This document shows, in pieces, positions 52,058 to 62,130 of a stretch of DNA of 64,000 nucleotides (position 1 is its first letter; each line of letters starts with the position of its first letter). The stretch is from Diploptera punctata. Taxonomy: Eukaryota; Arthropoda; Insecta; Blattodea; Blaberidae. Under the pieces are notes generated by a model. That model ran no database searches. It saw only the letters and a program-made list of their open reading frames with translations, and was not told the origin of the DNA. A program made the position numbers and the translations under genes. Location of the stretch: the NCBI GenBank assembly GCA_030220185.1, contig JASPKZ010009682.1:1-64000 (forward strand). The letters run 5' to 3'.

Positions 52058-52626
52058 GTTGATGCAAACATATAATCATCTTCCTTTAAGAATGTCCTAA
52101 GGGATGGGAAAATACTACGACTTTTTTTATGAGATTATTTTTAGTCTAACTGCATATGATTTTATTTGAATTTTTAATTACTTCAGTTCTGTAGGGTTGT
52201 ATTTAAAGTGAAATATAAGTTCCTCTTATCGGCAGAATCCCTGCTATCTCCCTAGTGAAGAAATGTGTGGAAAGGCCTGAAAATTTGGTCAAATTCTTTG
52301 TTTAGATTGTAACAGGTTTTGCTTAGCCCATTCTTAGAGTAGAAGAAGTGGAAAATCCTGACTTGCAACTTGGTTTGAACCTATTACCTTTGGATCCACT
52401 GATGAGTGTATTACCAAGGAAGACCAGTACTGATGCACTTTGTTACTAAATTGTTGGATTCTCAAACAGATTATTTCTCATGACAGTTTTAGTTTAGGTA
52501 AGTACTCCAGTGATTATATATATTTAATTTTGTATTTTAAGAGAGCAATTTTTTGCTGCTGTGCTCTAACAATAATGTCTTTGGTTCAGACGCAGGAGAC
52601 AGAGAGAGTGTGCATACAGGTTAAAT
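52058..52626. other. No feature recognised
   Basis: AT-rich DNA; an open frame at 52440-52700 has no family resemblance and overlaps the PLE terminus. Confidence 0.35.
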
Positions 52627-52694
52627 ACAGTAAAAGCTTTAATAGTGAGTGGAGAACATATTTTAATCGACTCACCTCATACATATTCAAACTT

Positions 52695-52742
52695 CTTTGA
52701 TACCGACGGTTTCAGACAAAATCATGTCCTTCTTCAGTCATG
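52695..52742 (-). ncRNA. Hammerhead-ribozyme motif, left arm
   Basis: CUGAAGA (complement 52731-52737), stem II GACA/UGUC with a bulge, GAAA, stem III ACC-GUC-GGU, cleavage A, UCA pairing UGA in stem I. Confidence 0.75.
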
Positions 52743-53329
52743 GCTTCCACTGATGAAATTCCGTGATTGTTGATTTCTTTAGTGACATCACTTCTTGTGC
52801 TGCCATCTTTCATTGGGATTATAAACTTTGTAATTAAATTTTTATCCACCGGAATATTAAAATTCATAGATCGATATTTATTCTTCTGAATGAATATCAT
52901 TTCCCAAATTGTCAATTCCAACGGTTTATCCAATTGTTTCAAAATTTTCGCTTCTTTTTCAATTTTATGATGTTCTAGTAAATTATGTGCAGCAATTGCT
53001 GATTTTTCAATTACACAATTTTTAATCTAAAATGTTCTTTAGAAATATTAAAAATTGTGAAATTGAAAAATCAGCAATTGCTGCACATAGTTTACTAGAA
53101 CATCATAAAATTGAAAAAGAAGCGAAAGTTTTGAAACAATTGGATAAACCGTTGGAATTGACAATTTGGGAAATGATATTCATTCAGAAGAATGAATATC
53201 GATCTATGAATTTTGATATTCCGGTGGATAAAAATGTAATTACAAAGTTTATAATCCCAACGAAAGATGGCAGCACAAGAAGTGATGTCATTAAAGAAAT
53301 CAACAATCACGGAATTTCATCAGTGGAAG

Positions 53330-53378
53330 CCATGACTGAAGAAGGACATGATTTTGTCTGAAACTGTCGATATCAAAG
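53330..53378 (+). ncRNA. Hammerhead-ribozyme motif, right arm
   Basis: CUGAAGA at 53336-53342, GAAA at 53360-53363. Stem III is ACUGUCGAU with mismatches that the left copy lacks. Confidence 0.68.
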
Positions 53379-53896
53379 AAGTTTGAAAATGTATGAGGTG
53401 AGTCGATTAAAATATGTTCTCCACTCACTATTAATGATATAACCTCATATTGTTTACTTCCCAATATTAATTGAAATATAACAGTAAAAGCTCCTTATTT
53501 GCAGTTCCCTTATTTCATTATTTGTGGGTTAAAAAATTGCGACATACAAACCCCCCCTCCTGTATCGGTCTGAATAATTTCTTTATGCGCGGAATCTAAT
53601 AATCATCAACTTTTTTTTTTACTGCAGACATGTGCCAAGGTGGCTTTTTACAAATAGCGATTCAAATCAAATGGACAAATTAATAATCAACGTAAACAAA
53701 ACCTTATTGTCACTAAGCCTAAAGGGTCGTTGTTAAAATCCACCACCATCATATTTCATTGTGCTGCTATGATGTCCGTTTAAAATGCCGCCCTCACCCA
53801 CGATTTGGTGTTGTTATTGTTTCATCAAACTTATTCATTTGTTGCAATTTTTATTGAATAACACGTGTCTCTTTCTGCTTTTGTAGCCAATTTATA

Positions 53897-54165
53897 ATGT
53901 CGAGTAAAAGGAAAGAAAATTAGTTCCGAAGTGGAAAAAAGTAGTGTTGTCACTTAAAGTAAAAACAGAAATGCTTGACCGTTCATGTGTTGGTGAGTCA
54001 TTTTGCGTCTATATCATGCCGTTAGTGAATCAACTGTAAGAGTCATCAAGATATCCGAAGACAAAATAAATTGTATCGCTGAATTCACAGCTGAATTGAA
54101 AGGCCTTTTAAAAGCGGCAAAACAGGAAAAAATTAGTAACTTCTTTAAGCCTGATAGTAATAATT
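53897..54165 (+). pseudogene. Pogo-type transposase, internally deleted
   Basis: Starts MSSKRKE, frameshifts into EMLDRSCVGESFAS and later STVRVIKISEDKINCIAE, like the CENP-B/pogo N-terminal DNA-binding region; it ends ELKGLLKAAKQEKISNFF. The DDE catalytic domain is missing. Confidence 0.75.
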
Positions 54166-54609
54166 AATATAAATTGTTTAAAATCTCTCATTTTATTTTT
54201 ACAATTTTCATTTTATTTTGGAACCTTGGAACATATCCCCTATATACCCGTACAAATTACCATTCCATATTCACGGTTTCTGTATTTGCGGCATATTTAT
54301 GGAACATATCCCCCGTGAATAAGGAGCTTTTACTGTATTTTATAAGTTTAGGCAGAGCCATATTCATCTTCATTGTGTAATTTAAATGATACATATTAAA
54401 AAGTTAAGATAGTTCCATTGCATAAGTAGTTAGACTCACTTGCCTCCATCTCTGGTTTATTTCTGTCACTCTTTGTGGGGTAAATTGTGGACAGATTATA
54501 GCCAAGGGAGCTTTTTCTCGGGGTTCTCTTTTAGAAAGATAAAATACAATAAACATAATATTTATGGTGAAATTAAATGTTTCTTACCTCTCCTCATATA
54601 AATCTTCTA

Positions 54610-54654
54610 AGTAGATCGTGATTTCGAGACCATAACGGTCTCATCTTCAATACT
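54610..54654 (-). ncRNA. Hammerhead motif with C3 to U change, left arm
   Basis: AGUA, UUGAAGA, U, GAGACC-GUUAU-GGUCUC, GAAA, AUCACGAU, C, UACU. Everything but the first core base is as in the right arm. Confidence 0.72.
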
Positions 54655-54768
54655 TCTTTGGCGACTAATGTTATGTCGATTGGAAGAAACTCTTCTTCTT
54701 CCCTCGGTCCACCAACAGAAGGAAGAAGAAGAGTTTCTTCCGATCGACATAACATCAGTTGCCAAGGA

Positions 54769-54813
54769 AGTACTGAAGATGAGACCATTATGGTCTCGAA
54801 ATTGCGATCTACT
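54769..54813 (+). ncRNA. Best-formed hammerhead-ribozyme motif in the window
   Basis: Stem I AGUA (54769-54772)/UACU (54810-54813); CUGAAGA at 54773-54779; U; perfect 6-bp stem II GAGACC-AUUAU-GGUCUC; GAAA at 54798-54801; stem III AUUGCGAU; cleavage C at 54809. All invariant type I hammerhead positions are satisfied. Confidence 0.87.
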
Positions 54814-55169
54814 TAGAAGATTTATATGAGGAGAGGTAAGAAACATTTAATTTCACCATAAATTAAACCTCATAGTGATTAATTCCTATAAAAGTTAAAT
54901 AATAATATTTATCTAATATATTTAGTATATTTGACTTCCAATTAAAAGTTTGTATTTACAAGATAAAAAATCTTTATAATAATAATAATAATTATAACAC
55001 TATTCATTTTTCTTTACAGAAAAAATATATTGCTATTTCTCCATATTCATGTCATCCATTTAATTTCCTTAGCCTTTGTGATGATATGACAGATCCAGTC
55101 GGTCAACATCCTTGTATATCACACACCTCCTTTTATTTTTTACCCTTCCTAAAGTTATTCTCCCATCTC

Positions 55170-55570
55170 GTTCCTGGTCTATTGCTGGGCACTTTCCCAC
55201 TAGTTATTTTAAGTTTCCATGCCCCTCTTTAATTACCCATTTGTGCCACATATTCTGTCCATTGAGACTTAAGTGATCTTAATTCATCTGGTTTCCCATA
55301 GAGATCATGTAGTTCACTGTTATATAGTTTTCTCCATTCACTTATTACCATGCCCCTCTTTCATTCCCATTTGTGACACGTGTTGCTCATCAAGACTTAA
55401 CTCTTCTTATTATAACTAGTTTCTCATAAAGACCATATAGCTCACTGTTAAATACTTTGTTCCATTCACCTCTCTTTGGTCTAAATATTTTCCTATGAAC
55501 TTTATTATCAAGTACTTGTAATTTTTTTCTCCTTCCTTAAAGTAGAAGACGACCATGTTTTGGATTCATA
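55170..55570 (-). mobile_element. LINE 3' fragments, family of 22-1000
   Basis: On the - strand the blocks FENKVLRKIF, RRLHNNELHGLYRK and YGCETW of that LINE are recognisable in degraded form (for example ATTTTCCTATGAACTTTATT). The SELYGLYEK-like part is present twice. Confidence 0.75.
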
Positions 55571-55574
55571 TAAT

Positions 55575-56455
55575 ATAATTGGAAGAATCAAAATATGAAA
55601 TCATAATAAATCAAGGATTACGACAAGGATGCCCTCTTTCACCCATTCTCTTCAATTTATATATTGACGAAGTTATCAGAAAATGACAAGTAACTTTAAA
55701 TTCTAATAAAATCTGTGTTGACACACTCATATTTGCTGATGATCAGGCTATAATGGCCACTTCAGAAAATGACTTACAAAGAGCAATTTTTAAATTAAAT
55801 AATATTGCACAAGATTACAATCTAGAAATTTCTTTAACAAAAACTAAAGTAATGGCCCAGTGTGGCACAAAAATGGAAAGAACAAAAATAGTACTAAATG
55901 ACAAAACTCTAGGACAAGTACAAGATTTCAATTATCTAGGCGTATCTTTAGGTTGTAATAGAGAAAAAGACATAAATAATAAATTACAAATAATTCAATA
56001 TTTATGTGGCACCCTTAAAATAACATTGGGAAAGATAGTAAGAAAAGAAACACATTTAAAATTTTATAAAGTATTGGCTGTACCTGCAATATTGTATGGC
56101 TCAGAAATATGGACTCTGAATAAACAGTCAATCAAAAGAATAGAAGCAGCAGAAATGAATTATATTTATGATTTGTGGCAGGATATACTTTGATGGATAA
56201 AAAATGAAGTGAAGATATCCGTAAAGAACTACAAATATTCAGTTTGACAGATAAAATAGAAGAGTATAGGGGAAAATGCTATGAACATGTCTGCAGATTG
56301 GATACCATCAGATTGCCTAGGAAAATTCTGAACTATCATACAGGAGGAGGAAAAAGAGATTGGGGACGCCCACGAAAGAGATAAACACAGCAGCTATAAT
56401 ACTTGGAGCTGGAATGAACGAAAAAGATTCAATCCTTGCAAGAAGAAGATAATTG
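55575..56455 (+). mobile_element. 5'-truncated LINE with RT catalytic box
   Basis: Encodes QGLRQGCPLSPILFNLYI, then LIFADDQAIMA (catalytic FADD; 55731-55742 region), FNYLGVSLGCNREKD, AILYGSEIWTLNKQ and IEAAEMNYIYDLWQDIL. Stops at 55684 and after 56193, then GGRKRDWGRPRK-type end. Distinct from the YADD LINE at the window start. Confidence 0.9.
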
Positions 56456-56459
56456 GAAG

Positions 56460-57050
56460 AATAACTGCTTTATATATTCTTAGTTTCACTTTTTTTTGAG
56501 AAAAGTTTGGATGACAAGAGTCCCTGTGATGAATAATTTATATCCCTGTATGCACTGTTAATTAATAATTTAATTATACTTTGACTTTTCATAGTTCATT
56601 AACACTTGAAAAACCACAATTGTGTTTAAATCAAGTGCTTTCTTATAATTTATTTGAATCTAAAAAATTGGTCAGATTCATGTTGTAATGTAAAGAATGC
56701 TGAGGTAATTATTCCACTTTTTCACGGAGTGATAGATTAATGAACAACTTCAGACAAGTAATTTGCAGCAGTGTAGCAATTGAATTGGAATGTGGTTTAT
56801 TATGTGAATTCCTTTGCTTAAGAAATGTTATTCTTGGAATGACTTAATTGTAGTGTTTATAGTTTACAAGATGCTTCATGTACGTTTGTTTGTATTTGTC
56901 GTAAATTACATTTGAAATAATTACTCTTTGTAAAAATATGCTTGCATCTTTATAAGTTATAGAGAAATGAGAAAACGAATCACATTCATTTTTTGTTTTC
57001 TTTTTCCATCTTTTATTTTTACATACATCAGACTTATTATAGTAATGCTA
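56460..57050. other. No feature recognised
   Basis: AT-rich. No repeat family seen. Confidence 0.35.
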
Positions 57051-57090
57051 CTGAATACTGTATTTATACAGAGTGTTTATTATTAATACC

Positions 57091-57320
57091 AAATGGAAAG
57101 TTTATCTTCACTTCTCCATCTAGGCTCGTGTCTGCATTTGGGGGTCAAGTTTTGGACAAAAACCTCCTTCTATGTCATAAGGGAACTTAACCATTATATA
57201 CCGAAACTACTTGAAGTCAATACATTACCTAGAAATTTCTCCCAGAGAAGTGTTGTGATGTACCAATGCTGTGTCCAAAAAATTATTTGCCATTTTTAAC
57301 TGCAAGATGAGATTTTTATG
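57091..57320 (+). repeat. Unclassified interspersed repeat
   Basis: GAAATTTCTCCCAGAGAAGTG..GATGTACCAATGCTGTGT and TTAACTGCAAG recur at 62.87-63.0 kb and, diverged, at 5.55-5.70 kb. No coding sequence or tRNA-like head. Confidence 0.65.
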
Positions 57321-57600
57321 TCCAATCCTACTTTGACAAAAATGGAGAAGCAAGAAACACAGATATATGTGATAAATTAAAATTTCAAAATGTAGTTGAA
57401 AATTATTAAAAAAATTGTTTAAAACATGCCCAAAGAATGGACCCATCTTACTTTCCTAAATTAGCATTGCAGTGTCTACCTAAAAGACTTTGAGAAAGAG
57501 GAAGACGAAAATTAAGATTGACATAAAAACTACATCTTGAGATCTCATAGGAACAGGCTGAAACGACCTAAACCTAAATATGTTCATGATGATGATGAAC
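57320..57600 (+). mobile_element. LINE 3' fragment
   Basis: Encodes MDPSYFPKLALQCLPKRL, RERGRRKLRLT, ending in (GAT)n at 57585. Degraded. Confidence 0.6.
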
Positions 57601-57734
57601 AACATCAGGAGACTTGAATAACTGATGGAGTTCATGGTTGTATCTTATCTGCCACTTTTTCCAATTACTAAGGCCATGTATTTTTAGGGTCAAAATTATG
57701 AGGATGGTAAAGAACTGCAAATGAGTATAATATT

Positions 57735-57845
57735 AATATTAAGAGATTCCGGGTTATATGGCCATGGTCCATGACGCGTTTCTTCCAGACGTTTTTGCCT
57801 TGACTGCAGAGTGGCGAGTACTTCTAGGTAGTAATTAAGATATTT
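57735..57845 (-). mobile_element. PLE terminus relic (33.6-kb subfamily)
   Basis: TTAAGAGATTCCGGGTTATA, CGTTTCTTCCAGACGTTTTT match the left arm at 33.6 kb. Confidence 0.7.
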
Positions 57846-57849
57846 AGTC

Positions 57850-58005
57850 TGTATGTTCTTACCTCTTATGGTTGTTTTTGTTCAACATATGTTTCAAGGC
57901 TTCTGAGCCCCATCATCAGCATAATCGCTGACTATGGGGCTCAGAAGCCTTGAAACAAATGTTCAACAAAAACAACCATAAGAGGTAAGAATATACAGAC
58001 CAAAT
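57850..58005. mobile_element. Small PLE palindrome with hammerhead
   Basis: Arms TTCTTACCTCTTATGGTTG and CAACCATAAGAGGTAAGAA around 57922. The left arm has an intact core, the right arm CUGACUA. Confidence 0.82.
57876..57925 (-). ncRNA. Hammerhead-ribozyme motif with CUGAUGA core
   Basis: CUGAUGA (complement 57913-57919), U, stem II GGGGCU-CAGA-AGCCUU, GAAA, stem III ACAUAUGU, U. Stem I poorly paired. Confidence 0.7.
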
Positions 58006-58021
58006 ACTTACTTACTTTTTT

Positions 58022-58798
58022 TTACTTTTGAGGACCTCTCCACTTTTCAGCAGTTACCCTGTATTCCCATTCGCCATTCTTGCCGATCACGCCATTCATC
58101 CTCCTCCAGACCTCGGTCGTTCATCAATCTATGGATCTCTCCTCTCCAAGTTGTTCTTGGCCTGCCCCGTTTCTTTCTACCAGAAGGTGACCATTCCAAA
58201 AGAGTTTTGGGCCACCTATCATCCTCCATTCTCTTGACATGGCCATACCACTGAAGAGCTCATCTTTCGATCCTTTCCACCACTGTCCCCTCCATATCCA
58301 TCATCTGCCTCACTTCTTCATTTCTTCTTTTTTCCAATCTGGACACCCTGGCACTACGTCTTATTCCATCCATCTCCACTGCCAAGATCTTAGTTTTTTG
58401 TCCATCCCTCAGCACCATAAGTCATTATGCTTTCCACAACAGACTTCAAAATCCTCTTCTTCGTGTGGTTTGACATGGTCCTACTCCAAAGTACTCCATT
58501 CAACATTTTTATGGCTCTTCGTGCTTGTACTAACCTGCTATCTACTTCAGCTTTACAACTCCCTGATTCATCAATAAGTGATCCCAAATATTTAAATTTT
58601 TTAACAGCTCTAATAATTCCTTGGGATATGGATATATCTCGTCCACTTCCTCCTACTACAAGATATTCAGTTTTTTCCATGTTTACTCTTAATCCTCCTA
58701 TTTCAAAAGCATTTAGAAGTTTTCTCATCATGCATTTCACATCCTCACGACTCTGAGCTATCAACACTTGATCGTCTGCAAATAATAAGGAATGTATT
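58022..58798 (-). mobile_element. LINE 3' portion with FADD box
   Basis: The - strand encodes LLFADDQVLIAQSREDV (58795 down), KKFKYLGSLIDESGSC, GAEGWTKN and, after frameshifts, RHWYGHVKRMEDDRWPKT, RKKRGRPRTTWR and RDRQEWRMGIQG. The 5' part is lost. Confidence 0.9.
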
Positions 58799-58859
58799 AA
58801 TTATTAAATAAAGCTCTTAATGTTACTTCCTATTGTATTAAAAAAAAGAAAAAAACTTT

Positions 58860-59176
58860 TAGGTTATGTTTCCTGGTTGGAGGCTCTACTGTGAATGAGC
58901 AGTAGACTGATGGAAACTGATATTTATGCTAGTGCTGGTTCCAGGATGGCTGGAAGAAGTCGAAGCTGATTGGCTAATCGTCGTCAATCTGTCGTCTGAT
59001 TGGTTTGGATCTGTCTCATCATTATTGATTGTGTTCATACGTATATTGTCTAATATGTGATGCCAGGTTTTAGCCAGTTTTATTCCTTCTTCTTTTGTAT
59101 TGAAATTGTCCTTATTTTTGTAAATTTTTATAGCTTCTCTGTATAGTCTAGGGAAATAATAGGGCAACAGCGGCAA
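58860..59176 (-). mobile_element. C-terminal end of a second PLE family
   Basis: The - strand encodes PRLYREAIKIYKNKDNFN, GIKLAKTWHHIL and a Ser/Thr-rich end STSSSHPGTSTS, the usual tail after the GIY-YIG domain in animal PLEs. The rest of the element is missing. Confidence 0.7.
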
Positions 59177-59760
59177 TAATTGCTATGTATGATATTCAAT
59201 TCCTAAGAAAACTATCTATAACTATGGCTATGCAGATCTTTGCCACGAAGATAATTCCAATCGTGAGCTATGGTTTGGAACTCATATGACCTTACCTCAC
59301 AAAGAACGACCTTAAGAACATAGAGAAAATCAAGTCAGCCTACCTAAAGAGAATACTATGTATATCCAAATTTACACGTTCCTGATTGGCAGATGAACTC
59401 TCAGGACAGATCTTCTTCATAGAACAGATGCGAATGCTGATATCCTTACCATCCACTGCAGCCTACCAAGATCTCCTAGCAGACCTCGAAGCTAAGAAGA
59501 AAGAAATCTGGATAGAACATATGCAACAGTAGCAATAGTAAATAGAACGTGAATGGCTACAGACCAAGATCTACGCCATTTTGTAAATTCTCTAGCAACA
59601 CGTGGATACCATCACAAAGTGTGTAAAGTGAAGACCTACCATGGCCCAAATGCAACATTCGTGTGTAAATTTTGTGAACTGTCTTATGATCGTTACCACG
59701 TCACAGCATATAAAAAGATCCAAATCATTAATTGAGACCTGCACAGATTCATACAACTGT
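59165..59760 (+). mobile_element. LINE fragment with C-terminal cysteine motif
   Basis: In different frames: KIIPIVSYGLELI, NIEKIKSAYLKRILC-like, and HFVNSLATRGYHHKVC, ATFVCKFCELSYDRYHVT (C-x2-C..H). Frameshifts throughout. Confidence 0.65.
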
Positions 59761-59819
59761 GAAAACAAAGTTAACTAGTTAGTTGTATGGAAAACCTGTG
59801 CGAATTTTTGTTTAATAAT

Positions 59820-59970
59820 AATTGTGACTAAAATTTGTGTATCCTCATGCAGAATCTTATGTCCATTTATAATAGCATGTTCTGCTACAGCTGATTTTTA
59901 CATTTCTCCTTGTCTGCACTTACTTCTGTGTTAATATTATGATTACCGGCCGTGAAAGCCTGCATTCAAT
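59820..59970 (-). mobile_element. PLE terminus with EN scrap
   Basis: AVAEHAIINGHKI-like codons on the - strand (SAVAEHA motif of GIY-YIG) and ATTACCGGCCGTGAAAGCC, the terminus also present at 33.55 kb. Confidence 0.65.
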
Positions 59971-59986
59971 TATGTAAAATAAATAT

Positions 59987-60329
59987 TTTGATATACGGAA
60001 TCAATGGTTGGAAATGCATACTTCAGGTGCCATGACATTTGTGTTAAGGAATGCTTTTCTAAGCTACTTTCGTTTTCATAGCAAAACAACTGCTTGTTGC
60101 ATTGACATTTGGTGGTGCTAGCTTGCTCATTGTATAGCAGATACCAGGAATCTTCTAAAGAGTGTGGCAGAATGTCATGCATCATCATCCATGTATTAAG
60201 ACTGGTAGATACCACTATGAACACTTGCTCTGAGCTGTAAATTTTTGGTTTTGTTGCTATGAGGTGCAACTTGTTTATGGACATAAAAATGCATTTCTAA
60301 CCATTGATTCCCTATCTCAAAATACTCAG
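59987..60329. mobile_element. MITE with about 40-bp inverted ends and a 104-codon frame
   Basis: GAATCAATGGTTGGAAATGC (59998) is inverted at 60290-60313 with few mismatches; the similarity extends outward through TATTTTGAGATA. Between them a - strand frame (59970-60284) has five Cys, two in CQCNKQLFC. No recognised domain. Confidence 0.65.
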
Positions 60330-60361
60330 TTTACATTCTTCTACCATCTGTATAAATTTGA

Positions 60362-60535
60362 CCCATAATTATATTTGATAAGACAAATTTTTATGCCTAG
60401 ACTGGCGGGTCAAACCCAAGGTCTCTAGTTCTATATACTAGTTCTCTTGCCAACTGAGATACCTAGACCTCCAATTTAAACGCAAATGTTTCTCTTATTT
60501 ATACAAATTCACAAGTGCCAGAATCATTTCAGTGA
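60362..60535 (-). repeat. Degenerate SINE-1 unit
   Basis: - strand tRNA module (GGTATCTCAGTTGGCAAGAG) and tail (TATGCCTAGACTGG). Confidence 0.75.
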
Positions 60536-60987
60536 GAAATGTTAAATTTAAAATAAAACATTGTCCCTAAATGTTTGCAACACCCTATATTATATTGGAA
60601 TGTTTCCACCAAAGTGTGAGGTATCAGAGACTGTAGGATATAGACAACTCTTGATATATAAATCATATTTGATATATTGATATCTTGACATGTTATTTAA
60701 CATTATTTTTTAAAATTTACTTGTTATTGATCTTGTTCTTAGCATTATTCACAATGCATATGACAATAAATGAAGTAATAGGCCTGAATTTAAATATGGC
60801 TGAATTTAAATTCCTAGCAATAACAATTACAATTAGGAATGAAGTAGGCTACAGAAAGAAATTAAAAATGGCCTAATTCATGAAATGCACGAATTATGTA
60901 TTACATGTACTCTTGTCATCCTAACTTCTCTTAAAATACTGAATTGGAAAAAAATATATATTTGTTATTCTTCCCATTATATTGTAT

Positions 60988-61282
60988 GGGTCCACCGCTT
61001 TGGTCTCGAGGTAGCATGCTGCCTTGTCACGGTTGGGACAGGCTCCTGGGGTTTTTCCTCACTTGTAAGACAAATGTCAAGAAGCTTAGGGCCCAACAGT
61101 CCCCGAAAATCATCCAGCCATCATCATCATCATCCTTATCATTATCATCATCCTTCACCGGTGTGGAAAGCAAGGGGAAGCTACCACAGCTATAATTCCT
61201 TAGTAAATCTGCAAAGCATAGCATGAGAATACTATGATTGTAGTGAAAGACCTGTCCTTGGGCTAAATTACTATCGATGGAT
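60988..61282 (+). repeat. SINE-2 inserted in LINE
   Basis: Head TCCACCGCTTTGGTCTCGAG; body GACAAATGTCAAGAAGCTTA, (CAT)n; end GACCTGTCCTTGGGC. Box B region deleted. Confidence 0.85.
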
Positions 61283-61345
61283 GGATAGGAAACATGGAAT
61301 CTTACTATAAGGGAGAAGAAATGATTACGAGAATTTGAGAATAAA

Positions 61346-61760
61346 GTTCTTAGAAAATTTTAAATATTTAAACACAGAAAATAAAGTGAAAGTTTATAAC
61401 ACATGGTGTTATGACCAATAATGACATATGGTGCAGATATAAGAGCAGATACTAACCAAAGAAAACAACTAATGAGAACAGCAGAAATGAATACTTTAAG
61501 AGCCATAGTAAACAAAACAAGACTTGACAGAGTCAGGTACCAGGATGTGAGGAAGGAATGCAATATCATAGATGTTGAGACATTTATTACAGCTAGAAAA
61601 AGAGAATGGAATGGCCATGTGGACAGAGCTGATAATATGAAGCTTATTAAAGAGGAAAAAAGAGAAGTGGGCATACCCCTTAGATGGAATGATATGTAAT
61701 CATCATTGACATAGTGTGTGTAAATAAACAGGCATATGCCTATAGAAAAGAAGAAAAAGA
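61346..61760 (+). mobile_element. LINE 3' end of another family inserted in LINE
   Basis: Encodes MTYGADIRADTNQRKQL, LDRVRYQDVRKECNI, ARKREWNGHVDRAD and ends GIPLRWNDM. Followed by an A-rich GAAGAAAAAGAAGG tail. Confidence 0.85.
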
Positions 61761-62130
61761 AGGAACAATTTTGGGCTGAAGAGAGATGAATAGACAGATG
61801 AATGGAGAAGACTACCTAACGGTGAGCTACAGGATCTTTATAGGAAGCCAGTTATAGTAACAGTTAAGTCTTGTAGACTGCATTGAGCAGGACCTGTGTC
61901 CTGAATAGGAAATGAAAAAGGGGCATGGAAATTCCTTGTAGGAAACCCAGAGGAAAAGTGTCCAGTAGGTAGACCAAGAATGAGATGAAAGAATAACATT
62001 AACCAGGATTTCAGGGAGGTGAATTTTATAGGGGATGACTGAAAAACATTAACTCAAGATAGGAATGTATAGAGAGCTTATGTCCACATAGCTATGAGCC
62101 TCTGGGTTCGATAGTGCCAGTGAGTTAGTA

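Larger units (their letters stand above)
52639..53480. mobile_element. PLE palindrome with two EN copies and two hammerheads
   Basis: Arms TTAATCGACTCACCTCATAC and inverse. Both arms encode the EN C-terminus (SAIAAHSLLEHHKIEKEA, ELTIWEMIFIQKNEYRS). 3' end ACCTCATATTGTTTACTTCC. ACAGTAAAAGCT is duplicated at 52627-52638 and 53481-53492, which is the Tigger terminal repeat. Confidence 0.93.
52628..54335 (+). mobile_element. Tigger/pogo element, split by a PLE
   Basis: Left end CAGTAAAAGCT (52628) and right end AATAAGGAGCTTTTACTG (ending 54335) are inverted; TA flanks both (52626-52627 and 54336-54337). A PLE inserted 11 bp inside the left end; the left terminal repeat resumes at 53482. Internally deleted: about 0.85 kb of Tigger sequence remains. 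Confidence 0.88.
54566..54901 (+). mobile_element. PLE palindrome with strong hammerhead
   Basis: Arms TCTTACCTCTCCTCATATAA and inverse; 3' end CCTCATAGTGATTAATTCC. ATAATATTTAT flanks at 54555-54565 and 54902-54912 (11 bp). EN remnant reduced to CCACCAACAGAAGG. Confidence 0.9.
60750..62130 (+). mobile_element. LINE of the 22-1000 family, broken by two insertions
   Basis: Pieces: 60750-60985 (AEFKFLAITITIRNEV; TTCCCATTATATTGTATGG), 61285-61345 (ETWNLTIREKK-like), 61765-62130 (GCCAGTTATAGTAACAGTTAAG, AGACCAAGAATGAGATGAAA, ending GGTTCGATAGTGCCAGTGAG). A SINE-2 and a different LINE lie between. Many stops. Confidence 0.85.

Noticed and set aside
53897..54165. CENP-B-like host gene
   Set aside because: It is enclosed by Tigger inverted ends, lacks a catalytic domain and is frameshifted.
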